Positions 5,626-13,574 of a stretch of 24,054 bases of DNA are shown here, piece after piece. The notes under the pieces were generated by a model that ran no database searches, was not told where the DNA came from, and saw only the letters and a list, made by a program, of their open reading frames with translations. The translations under genes were made by a program, and so were the position numbers. The stretch spans positions 1 to 24,054 of IMG/VR virus record IMGVR_UViG_3300032116_001297; one strand, written 5' to 3'. Position 1 is the first letter of the stretch, and each line of letters begins with the position of its first letter. Source of the stretch: a virus.

Positions 5626-7607
5626 GTAAATCTAAGCTAAAGATTATAGACGAGGCTTGGTTAGGTCTAGAGACAATAGAGACAGACCTATTTAATCCAA
5701 TGTCTATATTAAAGTCTTCCGATGATGACTTTCATCTTAAGCTTTCTTGGTTAATGAGTAGGCCAGACTACCTTTCTTTTTTTGCTAACCATATTCTAAA
5801 TATACAATTGCTTCCGTCCCAGAGCTTAATTATAAAAGAGCTATGGGAAAGAAAATTTCCAATGCTTATTGCTAGTCGAGGATTTGGTAAATCATTCAAA
5901 TTGTCTGTATATTCTATGCTTAGAGCATTAATGCTTCCTCGTAGAAAAATTGTTATTGTTGGCGCAGCGTTTAGGCAGTCTAAGGTAGTTTTTGAATATA
6001 TGGAAACAATTTGGAGAAATTCTCCAATGTTAAGAGATATGTGTGATGCAGATAGTGGTCCCCGTAGAGATACTGATAGATGTGTTATGCGTATTAATGA
6101 TAGCATAATTACATGTTTACCACTTGGTGATGGTCAGAAAATTAGAGGTCAAAGAGCCAACGATATTATTGCTGACGAATTCGCATCTATTCCTAGAGAT
6201 ATTTTTGAGAACGTTGTAGCTGGCTTCGCTGCGGTCAGTGCTGATCCGGTTGAAAATGTAAAAAGATTAGCAGCACAAAGTAAAGCTAAAGAGCTGGGAG
6301 TAGAAATTATAGCAGAAGAAACCCCAAAAGACCAAAAGGATAATCAGATTATCTTGTCTGGAACTGCTTATTATGACTTTAATCACTTTGCTACATACTG
6401 GAAAAAGTGGCAGTCTATTATAAAGAGTAGAGGAGTTCAGTCTAAATTAAGAGATGTTTTTAACGGAGAAGATCCGCCCGAGAATTTTGATTGGAGACAA
6501 TATTCTATTATAAGAATGCCATATGAATTACTTCCACCCGGATTCATGGACGCAGACCAAGTTGCCAGATCTAAGGCCACCGTTCATGCGGGTATTTACC
6601 AAATGGAATATGGAGCTTGTTTCACAAGAGATTCTCAAGGCTTTTTTAAGAGATCGCTTATAGAATCTTGCGTGATAACAAAAGACTCTTCAATTAAAGA
6701 TACTAAGGGAAATGATATACACTTTGAGGCTTCTTTAATGGGAGATCCAAATAAAAGATATATCTTTGGAGTTGACCCAGCCTCAGAAGTAGACAATTTT
6801 AGCATAATTGTACTAGAAGTTAATTCAGATCATAGAAGAATTGTTCACTGCTGGACAACAACAAGATCAGAACATAAAGAACTTGTTAAAAAGGGTTACT
6901 CAAACGAAACAGATTTTTATTCTTATTGCGCTAGAAAAATAAGAGATTTGATGGTTCTGTATCCATGTATTCATATTTCAATAGACGCTCAAGGTGGTGG
7001 CATAGCTGTTATAGAGTCTCTACACGATCAAGACAAGATCAGAGAGGGAGAGCTACCAATCTGGCCAGTTATAGAAGATGATAAACCAAAAGATACTGAT
7101 GGAGAGCGAGGTTTACACATTATAGAACCCTGCCAGTTCGCTAGACACGATTGGCTGGCAGAAGCTAATCACGGAATGAGGAAAGATTTTGAAGACAAGG
7201 TGTTATTGTTCCCATATTTTGATACAATATCATTAAGCCTATCTAACGCTGAAGACTCTATAAAAAATAGAATGTTTGACACGCTAGAAGAATGCGTTCT
7301 AGAAATAGAAGAATTAAAAGATGAGTTATCTATGATTCAGATGACTCAAACTAATAGCGGAAGAGACAGGTGGGACACGCCAGAAGTTATAGTTGGTACT
7401 GGCAAAAAGAGCAAAATGAGAAAAGATAGATATTCTGCTTTATTGATGGCAAATATGGCGGCTAGAGTTCTACAGCGCACACCAACCCAAGAAGCATATC
7501 AGTTTTATGGAGGTTTTGCTACCGGTGGACATGCTCAGAAAAATCCTTCTGAAAAACTCTATACTGGACCAAGCTGGTTTGTAGAACAAATGAAAGATGT
7601 GTATTAA
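5622..7607 (+). CDS. terL: Terminase large subunit (packaging ATPase and nuclease)
   Basis: The product has 661 residues, the length of T4 gp17-type subunits. The N-terminal motor has Walker A ASRGFGKS (84-91, Lys90), Walker B DIIADE (181-186) and the coupling motif SGT (246-248). The C-terminal RNase H-like nuclease has acidic residues at Asp385 (FGVDPAS), Asp455 (SIDAQGGG) and Asp602 (KDRYSALL). All key positions are intact. Between Walker B and SGT is a charged stretch (about 210-241). The enzyme pumps DNA into the prohead through the portal and cuts the concatemer. It is coupled to the ClpP-like gene by an ATGA overlap. A promoter-like GTGTATT motif lies across its stop codon. Confidence 0.97.
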   Translation: MSKSKLKIIDEAWLGLETIETDLFNPMSILKSSDDDFHLKLSWLMSRPDYLSFFANHILNIQLLPSQSLIIKELWERKFPMLIASRGFGKSFKLSVYSMLRALMLPRRKIVIVGAAFRQSKVVFEYMETIWRNSPMLRDMCDADSGPRRDTDRCVMRINDSIITCLPLGDGQKIRGQRANDIIADEFASIPRDIFENVVAGFAAVSADPVENVKRLAAQSKAKELGVEIIAEETPKDQKDNQIILSGTAYYDFNHFATYWKKWQSIIKSRGVQSKLRDVFNGEDPPENFDWRQYSIIRMPYELLPPGFMDADQVARSKATVHAGIYQMEYGACFTRDSQGFFKRSLIESCVITKDSSIKDTKGNDIHFEASLMGDPNKRYIFGVDPASEVDNFSIIVLEVNSDHRRIVHCWTTTRSEHKELVKKGYSNETDFYSYCARKIRDLMVLYPCIHISIDAQGGGIAVIESLHDQDKIREGELPIWPVIEDDKPKDTDGERGLHIIEPCQFARHDWLAEANHGMRKDFEDKVLLFPYFDTISLSLSNAEDSIKNRMFDTLEECVLEIEELKDELSMIQMTQTNSGRDRWDTPEVIVGTGKKSKMRKDRYSALLMANMAARVLQRTPTQEAYQFYGGFATGGHAQKNPSEKLYTGPSWFVEQMKDVY

Positions 7608-7614
7608 TTATTGG
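7599..7614 (+). promoter_or_regulatory. Putative late promoter before the portal gene
   Basis: GTGTATTAATTATTGG overlaps the terL stop codon and begins 46 bases before the portal ATG at 7645. The distance matches the sites at 12831, 16823 and 22860 (45-50). It carries T in place of A at the seventh base, so it is a weaker match. No -35 is seen. Confidence 0.45.
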
Positions 7615-7615
7615 T

Positions 7616-7635
7616 AATCCAATTACAATCCAATT
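7616..7635 (+). repeat. Tandem 9-base repeat in the portal leader
   Basis: AATCCAATT occurs at 7616-7624 and 7627-7635, two bases apart, directly before the portal ribosome binding site (GAGG at 7636-7639 region). It would lie in the 5' leader if transcription starts at the 7599 motif. It may affect translation, or be chance in AT-rich DNA. Confidence 0.35.
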
Positions 7636-7644
7636 GAGGTAATC

Positions 7645-9735
7645 ATGAGCGATAATAGTGAAATGGTAATGTGGTCAGACGATAATCCCACAAGTAAATC
7701 TCAAGCCATGTCTCAATTTTCTGATAATGTTGATGCTTATGGCGGCTTTGCTAAAACCCAAGGCAGCACATATAGAAACTTCACAGATATTGAACCAAAT
7801 CGCTCAGTTAGACCAGGATTTTCTCATCAAGATTATTATGCTTTTAGACCAAACGAGGCTGTTCCATCTCAGCAGCGTAAAGCCATTAAAATGTGCATGG
7901 ACGCTTACGATAAAGTTGGCATTATTAGAAATATTATAGATTTGATGGGCGACTTTGGTTGCCAAGGTATACAGATAGTCCACCAAAATAAAAGCGTTGA
8001 GAGATTTTATCAGCAGTGGTTTAAGAGTGTTAATGGTAAAGAAAGATCAGAACGCTTCTTAAACAATCTCTATAAAACTGGGAACGTAATCACATATAGA
8101 AGCTATGCTAAGATTACTCCCCAAATAGAGCAATATATGAAGTCGCTCGCATCAGATATTAAAGTAGAAATTCCCAAAATGACTACGCGAGAAATTCCTT
8201 GGAGATATAACTTTTTTAATCCTCTCAATGTAGAGCATAAAGATGGTGCCCTCTCTCTATTTCTTGGGAAATCTTCTTACGTAGTTAATTTGGGAACGTT
8301 TTTTGATAGATTTGTAGACGGTGATGTTCAAAGCGATGTTATAAACACTTTACCAGAAAACATAAAACAAGCTCTTAAGAGCGGCCAGAAAAAGGTTCCA
8401 TTAGATGTTGATAGGCTAAGCGTTTTTCATTACAAAAAGGATGATTGGCAATTATGGGCAAATCCCATGATTTATGCAATACTAGACGATATAATCATGC
8501 TTGAAAAAATGAGACTAGCAGACTTGTCCGCTCTTGACGGTGCCATATCTAATATCAGATTGTGGACGCTCGGCAGTCTTGAGCATAAGATTTTACCAAA
8601 TAAGCCAGCTATTAATAAACTAAGAGATATACTAGCCAGTAATGTCGGCGGCGGAACAATGGAACTTGTTTGGGGTCCAGAGTTAACATTTAAAGAGTCT
8701 AGTAGTGAAGTTTATAAGTTCCTTGGTTCTGAGAAATATACCGCAGTATTAAATAGTATATACGCTGGACTTGGCGTTCCACCAACCTTAACTGGTATGG
8801 CTACTAACGGCGGTGGATTTACCAATAACTTCATATCCTTAAAGACCCTCGTAGAACGACTTCAGTATGGAAGAGATCTATTAGTTAAGTTTTGGGAAAA
8901 AGAAATTGAGCTTGTTAGAAGGTCTATGGGTTTTAGGAATAGGGCATATGTTCAATTTGACCAGATGAGCCTGTCTGATGAAGCTGCCGAAAAGAACTTG
9001 CTCATACAATTAGCTGATAGAGATATTATTAGCCACGAAACACTTCTATCTAGATTCAAGGAAATTCCACAAGTGGAAAAGATTAGACTTCAAAGAGAAG
9101 TTGAAGAAAGGTCTGGGGATAAAACTCCAAATAAGGCTGGCCCATATCATAATCCACAGCACAAAGAAAATCTAGAAAAGATTGCTCTTCAAACTAATCA
9201 AGTATTGCCACAAGATGTTGGCATCAAAACAACTGTACCAAAAGATATATTGATTCCAAAGCCAGCACCAGCCGCGCCCGTAGGAACATCTCCAAGCCAA
9301 CCAAAGCCAGCTAATCCAAATGGTAGACCTCCATTATCAAAAGATTCACAGCAACGTAAACAAAGAATAGCCAAGCCACGATCTAAACCCGGCGTTGCAG
9401 AGCTTGTTGTTTGGGCTGAGACAGCTTGGGATAATATTTCAGATATATTAAATAATGCTTATCTTAATTGTAAGAGTAAGAAAAATTTAAGACAGCTAAC
9501 AAAAGCAGAAGCCAATGAGTTAGAACAGCTTAAGATAGATGTATTGACCAACGTAGAGCTTATGGAAAACGTTACCGAAGCTTCTGTTACAGACTTATTA
9601 AAACAACACAAGTCTGCACCGAAAGAATTTATGTCTCTATTAAAAGAATATAATATTAATTTTGATTCCATGAATATAGAGCAATATCGAAGAAACATTG
9701 TTGGCTTATACATAGAGCAAAATGTCTCTGTTTAA
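7645..9735 (+). CDS. Portal protein
   Basis: The product has 696 residues. It lies directly between the large terminase and the prohead protease, the standard place for the portal. The N-terminal half has the portal-like helical wing and clip segments (MCMDAYDKVGIIRNIIDLM at 81-99, then a region with paired Trp and Tyr). The stretch around residues 365-395 (YAGLGVPPTLTGM and the Gly/Asn-rich run after it) matches the loop found in portals of the HK97/SPP1 type. After about residue 530 comes a Pro/Ala/Lys-rich linker (532-567), followed by a helical tail to residue 696, making it longer than typical 450-600 residue portals. The portal forms the dodecameric DNA channel at one capsid vertex. The ribosome binding site GAGG precedes the ATG. 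Confidence 0.88.
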   Translation: MSDNSEMVMWSDDNPTSKSQAMSQFSDNVDAYGGFAKTQGSTYRNFTDIEPNRSVRPGFSHQDYYAFRPNEAVPSQQRKAIKMCMDAYDKVGIIRNIIDLMGDFGCQGIQIVHQNKSVERFYQQWFKSVNGKERSERFLNNLYKTGNVITYRSYAKITPQIEQYMKSLASDIKVEIPKMTTREIPWRYNFFNPLNVEHKDGALSLFLGKSSYVVNLGTFFDRFVDGDVQSDVINTLPENIKQALKSGQKKVPLDVDRLSVFHYKKDDWQLWANPMIYAILDDIIMLEKMRLADLSALDGAISNIRLWTLGSLEHKILPNKPAINKLRDILASNVGGGTMELVWGPELTFKESSSEVYKFLGSEKYTAVLNSIYAGLGVPPTLTGMATNGGGFTNNFISLKTLVERLQYGRDLLVKFWEKEIELVRRSMGFRNRAYVQFDQMSLSDEAAEKNLLIQLADRDIISHETLLSRFKEIPQVEKIRLQREVEERSGDKTPNKAGPYHNPQHKENLEKIALQTNQVLPQDVGIKTTVPKDILIPKPAPAAPVGTSPSQPKPANPNGRPPLSKDSQQRKQRIAKPRSKPGVAELVVWAETAWDNISDILNNAYLNCKSKKNLRQLTKAEANELEQLKIDVLTNVELMENVTEASVTDLLKQHKSAPKEFMSLLKEYNINFDSMNIEQYRRNIVGLYIEQNVSV

Positions 9736-9752
9736 CGTGCAAATCTCTTTTT

Positions 9753-9768
9753 GTGTATATTATTTTTG
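9753..9768 (+). promoter_or_regulatory. Putative late promoter before protease/scaffold gene
   Basis: GTGTATATTATTTTTG begins 33 bases before the ATG at 9786. It has the exact GTGTATA heptamer and no -35. Because the motif itself begins with GTG, an automatic gene call would start the protease here and extend it by 11 residues. The ATG at 9786 is the better start. Confidence 0.6.
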
Positions 9769-9785
9769 AGAGGCACACACCAATA

Positions 9786-11237
9786 ATGAATATATATAAA
9801 CAAGAAATTTTAGACGGTTTATCCGAGAGCATCAAGGCGCAAGCAAGCATTGCTTATTGTGCGCCTGCTATATTGGTTAGCAATATTGATCAAGATAGCT
9901 CTTGGGATGTGTCAAGACAAACAATACAAAAAATCAGAGCTTCTAGTAATCCTAATCAGATAGATTTATATTATCTTAAATCTATTTTAGTTTCGACGGG
10001 TTGGAATAAAAACGATGACGTTTTTGATCCAAACGAAACTTGGGCTGCTAGAGCTACTCCAGAAGACAAACAATTTAACTTCATGCACAATGAAAATGAT
10101 ATCATTGGGCATATTACTGGTAGTTATGTAGTTGATAGGCAGGGACAAAGAATATTAGCAGAAGATTCTGACGAAACTCCACTAGAATTTGATATTGTTA
10201 CAGAAGCTGTTCTCTATAATAGCTGGACTAATCCAGATAATAGAGAGCGTATGCAAAAGATAATATCAGAGATAGAAGAAGGAAAGTGGTTTGTTTCAAT
10301 GGAATGTTTGTTTGCTAACTTTGACTACTCAGTATTAGACAATAATGGCAATGCAAGAATTATCACACGTAGCGAAGAGTCAGCATTTTTAACAAAACAC
10401 TTACGAGCATACGGTGGTACAGGAGAGTATGAAGGCTATAAAATTGGTAGATCATTAAGAGACATTTCTTTTTCTGGCAAGGGTTTAGTATCTAAGCCAG
10501 CTAATCCAAGAAGTGTTATTCTTGATTCTAGCAAAGCTTTCTCTGCTAAAAAAGAAGAGTATAGTATTTCAAACGTTTCTAAAGGAGATATTAATATGTC
10601 AGATACTAACTTAGAGAAGCAGCTAGCCGATCTACAAGGTGAGTTAGCTTCTTCACAAGAGCAAGTCAAGACAACAAAGGCAGAAGTTGAGTCTGTAACA
10701 CAAGAATTTACAGATAAGGTTTCTACACTTGAGTCTAGTCTTGCTGAAAGAGAAACAGCTATCAAGGCTTTTGAAGAAAAGGTAGCATCTCTAGAAGAGG
10801 CTATTGCAGCCAAAGACAAAGAGCTTTCTGAACTTTCTACCGCTATGAAAGATATGCAGAAGAAAGAAAAAGATCGTATGCGTAAAGAAAAGCTAGTCAT
10901 GGCTGGCTTTGAAGACGCAGAAGCTGAAGAGTCAGTTTCTCTTTATGACGCCCTAAGTGACGAAGCTTTTGAAGCTGTAGTCGCCGGTATGAAAAAGAAG
11001 TGGGGCGCTATGAAAGACAAGATGATGAAAGAAAAAGAAAAGGAAATGGCTTCTGAAACAACTGTCGCTTCCGAACAGGAAGTGGTAGAAACAACTCCAG
11101 AAGCAACTTCTGAACTTTTTGAAGGTGTCGAATCAACAGAAGCCACTCTTGTAGACGCTTCTGATGTAAATGATGAGTTAGAGGCTACAAGAGCTAGTGT
11201 AGCAGAGTGGCTAACAGAAAACGTCCTACGTAAGTGA
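9786..11237 (+). CDS. Prohead maturation protease fused to scaffold
   Basis: From ATG 9786 the product has 483 residues. Residues 1-245 are a phage prohead serine protease. The likely catalytic His is 101 (NFMHNENDIIGHITG) and Ser is 171 (WFVSMECLF). A conserved tail, ISFSGKGLVSKPANPRS (228-243), matches the usual end of such domains. Residues 270-483 are a charged, Glu/Lys/Ala-rich coiled coil with an acidic C-terminal part (the scaffold). The protease would cut scaffold and capsid N-termini during head maturation. An in-frame start with a strong ribosome binding site at 10581-10587 would also make the scaffold alone, as for lambda C/Nu3. The upstream GTG at 9753 belongs to the promoter-like motif. 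The ribosome binding site GAGAGG (9768-9773) is 12 bases from ATG, a little long. Confidence 0.85.
   Translation: MNIYKQEILDGLSESIKAQASIAYCAPAILVSNIDQDSSWDVSRQTIQKIRASSNPNQIDLYYLKSILVSTGWNKNDDVFDPNETWAARATPEDKQFNFMHNENDIIGHITGSYVVDRQGQRILAEDSDETPLEFDIVTEAVLYNSWTNPDNRERMQKIISEIEEGKWFVSMECLFANFDYSVLDNNGNARIITRSEESAFLTKHLRAYGGTGEYEGYKIGRSLRDISFSGKGLVSKPANPRSVILDSSKAFSAKKEEYSISNVSKGDINMSDTNLEKQLADLQGELASSQEQVKTTKAEVESVTQEFTDKVSTLESSLAERETAIKAFEEKVASLEEAIAAKDKELSELSTAMKDMQKKEKDRMRKEKLVMAGFEDAEAEESVSLYDALSDEAFEAVVAGMKKKWGAMKDKMMKEKEKEMASETTVASEQEVVETTPEATSELFEGVESTEATLVDASDVNDELEATRASVAEWLTENVLRK
10581..10587 (+). promoter_or_regulatory. Internal ribosome binding site for the nested scaffold
   Basis: AAAGGAG lies inside the protease/scaffold gene, 8 bases before an in-frame ATG (10596). 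It is a better match to the consensus than the ribosome binding site of the full-length gene, and it falls at the domain border. Confidence 0.75.
10596..11237 (+). CDS. Nested scaffold protein from internal in-frame start
   Basis: ATG at 10596 is codon 271 of the protease/scaffold reading frame (numbered from 9786) and would give 213 residues starting MSDTNLEKQLADLQGEL. The sequence is almost wholly helical, with heptad-like spacing of Leu, Val and Ala and dense Glu/Lys pairs to about residue 140, then an acidic Thr/Glu/Val tail ending AEWLTENVLRK. This is the make-up of phage scaffold proteins, which fill the prohead during capsid assembly and are then removed. The internal AAAGGAG plus the domain border support independent translation, giving free scaffold in excess over protease-linked copies. 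The same plan is known from lambda C/Nu3. That it is used here is inference. Confidence 0.7.
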   Translation: MSDTNLEKQLADLQGELASSQEQVKTTKAEVESVTQEFTDKVSTLESSLAERETAIKAFEEKVASLEEAIAAKDKELSELSTAMKDMQKKEKDRMRKEKLVMAGFEDAEAEESVSLYDALSDEAFEAVVAGMKKKWGAMKDKMMKEKEKEMASETTVASEQEVVETTPEATSELFEGVESTEATLVDASDVNDELEATRASVAEWLTENVLRK

Positions 11238-11257
11238 TTTAAACAGGAGAAAAAACT

Positions 11258-11728
11258 ATGGCTCTAAAATCAGATAGATATGAGTTTCAAACTGATATCA
11301 GTTTCTTTTACAATGAAGGCACTGCTACTCGCGGTGGCGTAGTTGTACATGATACAGCCGGTTCTGGCGCAGCTATGGATCAAGGTGTCAACCTTGTGAA
11401 GTACGCGGCAGCAACATCGGCTAGTCGCCCAGTAGGTATTCTACTTAACGACGTTGTAAATAAGGATCTAACCCGAACACACCTCAATGTCTACAAGGAC
11501 GAGGTACAAAAGGGTGGCAAGGTTACAGTACTCCGAAAGGGTTATGTTGTAACAAATAATATTACAAGTTCGACCGTAAATGCTGGTGACCCTGCCTATG
11601 CTTGCCACGTAAATGCTGGCAATCTAAGAGTAGATAGTCCAGGCAGTTCTGGCGTACTAATGGTTGGCCGTTTCCTTTCAACAAAGGATGAAGACGGTTA
11701 TGCCAAAGTAGAAGTTAACCTTCCCTGA
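11258..11728 (+). CDS. Probable capsid decoration protein
   Basis: The product has 156 residues, small and beta-rich, with no signal peptide: MALKSDRYEFQTDISFFYNEG, then GGVVVHDTAGSGAAMDQG and VGILLNDVV. It lies between the scaffold and the major capsid gene, the place of gpD in lambda. Codons here end more often in C and G than in the fibre genes, a sign of high expression. AGGAG precedes the ATG. It would sit on the outer capsid surface and stabilise the expanded head. This is inferred mostly from position, size and predicted fold. Head-tail joining or another minor capsid role is the alternative. Confidence 0.65.
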   Translation: MALKSDRYEFQTDISFFYNEGTATRGGVVVHDTAGSGAAMDQGVNLVKYAAATSASRPVGILLNDVVNKDLTRTHLNVYKDEVQKGGKVTVLRKGYVVTNNITSSTVNAGDPAYACHVNAGNLRVDSPGSSGVLMVGRFLSTKDEDGYAKVEVNLP

Positions 11729-11757
11729 CTAATAAATTAAACAAAGGAGATTTAAAC

Positions 11758-12765
11758 ATGCCAATTAATAAAAGACCTAGCGATGAGTTTATCGCTCTCC
11801 TACGTAAGTCAGGGGATGCCGATGTGAATGTTGCTGCGGCTGCTCAGCATGAGTTTGCCAAGGCTCTAGAACTACCCCTTCGTAAGGGCGTTCTCGTTGG
11901 TAACATTCTTGGTAACATTTTCGAAACCATTAATGTTGAAGCCGGTTCTACAACAGAGTATCCTCTTGATCTAGTTTCTCCCGGCCTTGAGGGTGAGCAT
12001 GTCGCTTACACCAATCCTGGCCACGGTAGAATTCCAGAAAGATCTGTTGAGAGCGATTATGTGATGATCCCAACATATAGCATCACATCTTCTGTAGACT
12101 ATCTACTTCGCTATGCTCGCGAAGCCAGATGGGATATCGTTGGTCGCGCCATGCAGGTCATGGAAGCCGGTTTTACAAAGAAGATGAACGATGATGGCTG
12201 GCACACACTTCTAGCTGCTGGCGTTGATCGTAACATCCTCGTTTATGACGCTGATGCTACAGCCGGTCTTTTCAGCAAGAGACTAGTTTCTCTTATGCAG
12301 ACCGTAATGCGTCGTAACTCTGGTGGTAATAGTGCTTCTGTGGGCCGTGGTCGTTTAACTGACCTCTACGTTAGTCCAGAAGCTCTAGAAGATGTTCGTA
12401 ACTGGGGTCTAGACCAAGTTGATGAAGTAACACGAAGAGAAATTTACACCGCTGCTCCAGGTAGCGCTGTAATCACAAGAATCTTCGGCGTCAATCTTCA
12501 TGATCTTGACGAACTAGGCGAAGGTCAGGAATATCAGAACTTCGTAACATCGGATCTCGGTGGCGCTCTACAGTCTAGCGATCTAGAACTCGTTGTTGGT
12601 CTTGACCAGTCAACCAGTGATAGTTTCGTAATGCCCGTTAAGGAGCAACTCCAAGTATTCGAAGATCCAACCCTACACCGTCAGCAGCGCGCTGGCTACT
12701 ACGGTTGGTCAGAACTTGGTTTCGGTGTTCTTGATAACCGAAGAGTAATTCTAGGTTCTTTCTAA
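11758..12765 (+). CDS. Major capsid protein (HK97 fold)
   Basis: The product has 335 residues. AAAGGAG upstream is a strong ribosome binding site. Features of HK97-fold capsid proteins are the N-terminal helical arm (1-40), the following beta-rich E-loop region (55-110), the long spine helix near WDIVGRAMQVMEAGFTKKM (124-142), and an A-domain ending in a conserved-looking strand stretch (RAGYYGWSELGFGVLDNRRV, 311-330). The place after protease, scaffold and decoration genes and before the terminator is standard. Codon use is the most biased of the window (many CTA/CTC/CTT Leu and CGT Arg, frequent C-ending codons), consistent with the most abundant virion protein. Exact domain borders are my estimate. 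Confidence 0.9.
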   Translation: MPINKRPSDEFIALLRKSGDADVNVAAAAQHEFAKALELPLRKGVLVGNILGNIFETINVEAGSTTEYPLDLVSPGLEGEHVAYTNPGHGRIPERSVESDYVMIPTYSITSSVDYLLRYAREARWDIVGRAMQVMEAGFTKKMNDDGWHTLLAAGVDRNILVYDADATAGLFSKRLVSLMQTVMRRNSGGNSASVGRGRLTDLYVSPEALEDVRNWGLDQVDEVTRREIYTAAPGSAVITRIFGVNLHDLDELGEGQEYQNFVTSDLGGALQSSDLELVVGLDQSTSDSFVMPVKEQLQVFEDPTLHRQQRAGYYGWSELGFGVLDNRRVILGSF

Positions 12766-12777
12766 TCTAAGATTAGA
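12761..12777 (+). other. Short perfect hairpin across the capsid gene stop
   Basis: TCTAATC, loop TAA, GATTAGA gives a 7-base-pair stem spanning the stop codon of the capsid gene, just upstream of the terminator. There is no following T-run, so it is not a terminator by itself. It could protect or process the 3' end, or help ribosome release. Confidence 0.4.
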
Positions 12778-12797
12778 GTTCTAGAAATCAGATTAAG

Positions 12798-12829
12798 GCC
12801 ACCCTCATTTTATTGGGGGTGGCTTTTTT
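12798..12829 (+). terminator. Intrinsic terminator after the major capsid gene
   Basis: GCCACCCTC (12798-12806), an 8-base loop, and GGGGGTGGC (12815-12823) form a 9-base-pair stem with one G-T pair, followed directly by six T (12824-12829). This is a textbook rho-independent terminator and the clearest in the window. It closes the head operon. The GTGTATA motif begins two bases after the T-run. Confidence 0.92.
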
Positions 12830-12830
12830 C

Positions 12831-12846
12831 GTGTATACTAAACTAG
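12831..12846 (+). promoter_or_regulatory. Putative late promoter of the fibre operon
   Basis: GTGTATACTAAACTAG begins 50 bases before the ATG at 12881 and two bases after the head-operon terminator. TATACT could serve as a -10 element. The place of a -35 is occupied by the terminator stem and shows no TTGACA. The leader ends TAATTAGGAGAAAATT before the ATG. Confidence 0.7.
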
Positions 12847-12880
12847 AAGAAGTCTATGCGACTCTAATTAGGAGAAAATT

Positions 12881-13573
12881 ATGGCAGCATTATCGGATTA
12901 TTTGGAGTCGGGTCTACTTAATCATATCTTTAGAAATACAGCGTTTAATAGACCCTCTACTATTGCAATTGCTCTTACTAGTGGCGTTCCACTAGATTCA
13001 GATTCTGGTTCTACTATACCAGAATTACCCTCTGGCGTCAACAGAGGAACCAATTTCGTTACAACAAACTATAAAAGAATTAATTTAGGTAATCCAGCTA
13101 CTGCTGGTAATAATGTCTGGAATGCTGTTGGAGTAGATGATACTACAGTTTTCTCTGTTTATGGAACAAGTTCGTCTGGAGCAACCGTTGGTCAAAGCGG
13201 TTATTTCTACCCACTCTATTTAAATCAGTCTACGGCGTTAACAGCCTCTAATGGATTTACTCAATCATATAGATTTAGAGAATTTCCCAATGTAACATTC
13301 CACGCCCCAACAAACCTACAGCAAACAGCAATGAGTGGCGATCCCGGTTATGCTAAGTATGATGGAAATGGATTTATAAAGAATTCTTCTCAGATAGTAT
13401 TTGATACCGCCCTAACAGATTGGGGATGGGTTTCTGGCATAGCCATTGTAGATACTGCTAATTATGGTTCTGGTAATTTATTAATGTATGCAAAGATAGA
13501 AAATCCACGATATATTTATACTGGCGATAATATTAAGTTCGACATTAATTCTTTAGAAATAAGTTTAAAGTAG
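12881..13573 (+). CDS. Phage tail/fibre-like protein of the short-fibre type
   Basis: The product has 230 residues. It starts MAALSDYLESGLLNHIFRN with TIAIALTSG next, the opening of a common phage family whose members begin LSDYxExxLLxHxFRxTxF and continue with a LYVGLxT-like strand. Near the end SQIVFDTALTDWGWVSGIA (168-186), with IVDT and GSGNLLMYAKI following, matches the FPTATxDWGTVTHxxIxD ending of that family. A middle insert of about 60 residues (87-150) is not typical. The family is annotated as tail fibre or virion structural protein. The role is otherwise open. It heads the fibre operon, with TAATTAGGAGA as ribosome binding site region. Confidence 0.75.
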   Translation: MAALSDYLESGLLNHIFRNTAFNRPSTIAIALTSGVPLDSDSGSTIPELPSGVNRGTNFVTTNYKRINLGNPATAGNNVWNAVGVDDTTVFSVYGTSSSGATVGQSGYFYPLYLNQSTALTASNGFTQSYRFREFPNVTFHAPTNLQQTAMSGDPGYAKYDGNGFIKNSSQIVFDTALTDWGWVSGIAIVDTANYGSGNLLMYAKIENPRYIYTGDNIKFDINSLEISLK

Positions 13574-13574
13574 A

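Noticed and set aside
10436-11146. Long minus-strand frames opposite the scaffold (10436-10900, 10943-11146)
   Set aside because: Ser/Leu-rich output is what the reverse strand of Glu/Lys/Ala coiled-coil coding gives. No ribosome binding site and no motif.
11224-11809. 12-base repeat TCCTACGTAAGT at 11224-11235 and 11798-11809
   Set aside because: Both copies encode Leu-Arg-Lys with the same favoured codons, so shared codon use explains them better than a site.
12813-12995. + strand frame of 60 codons over the capsid terminator and fibre start
   Set aside because: It spans a terminator and promoter and overlaps a well-supported gene in another frame.
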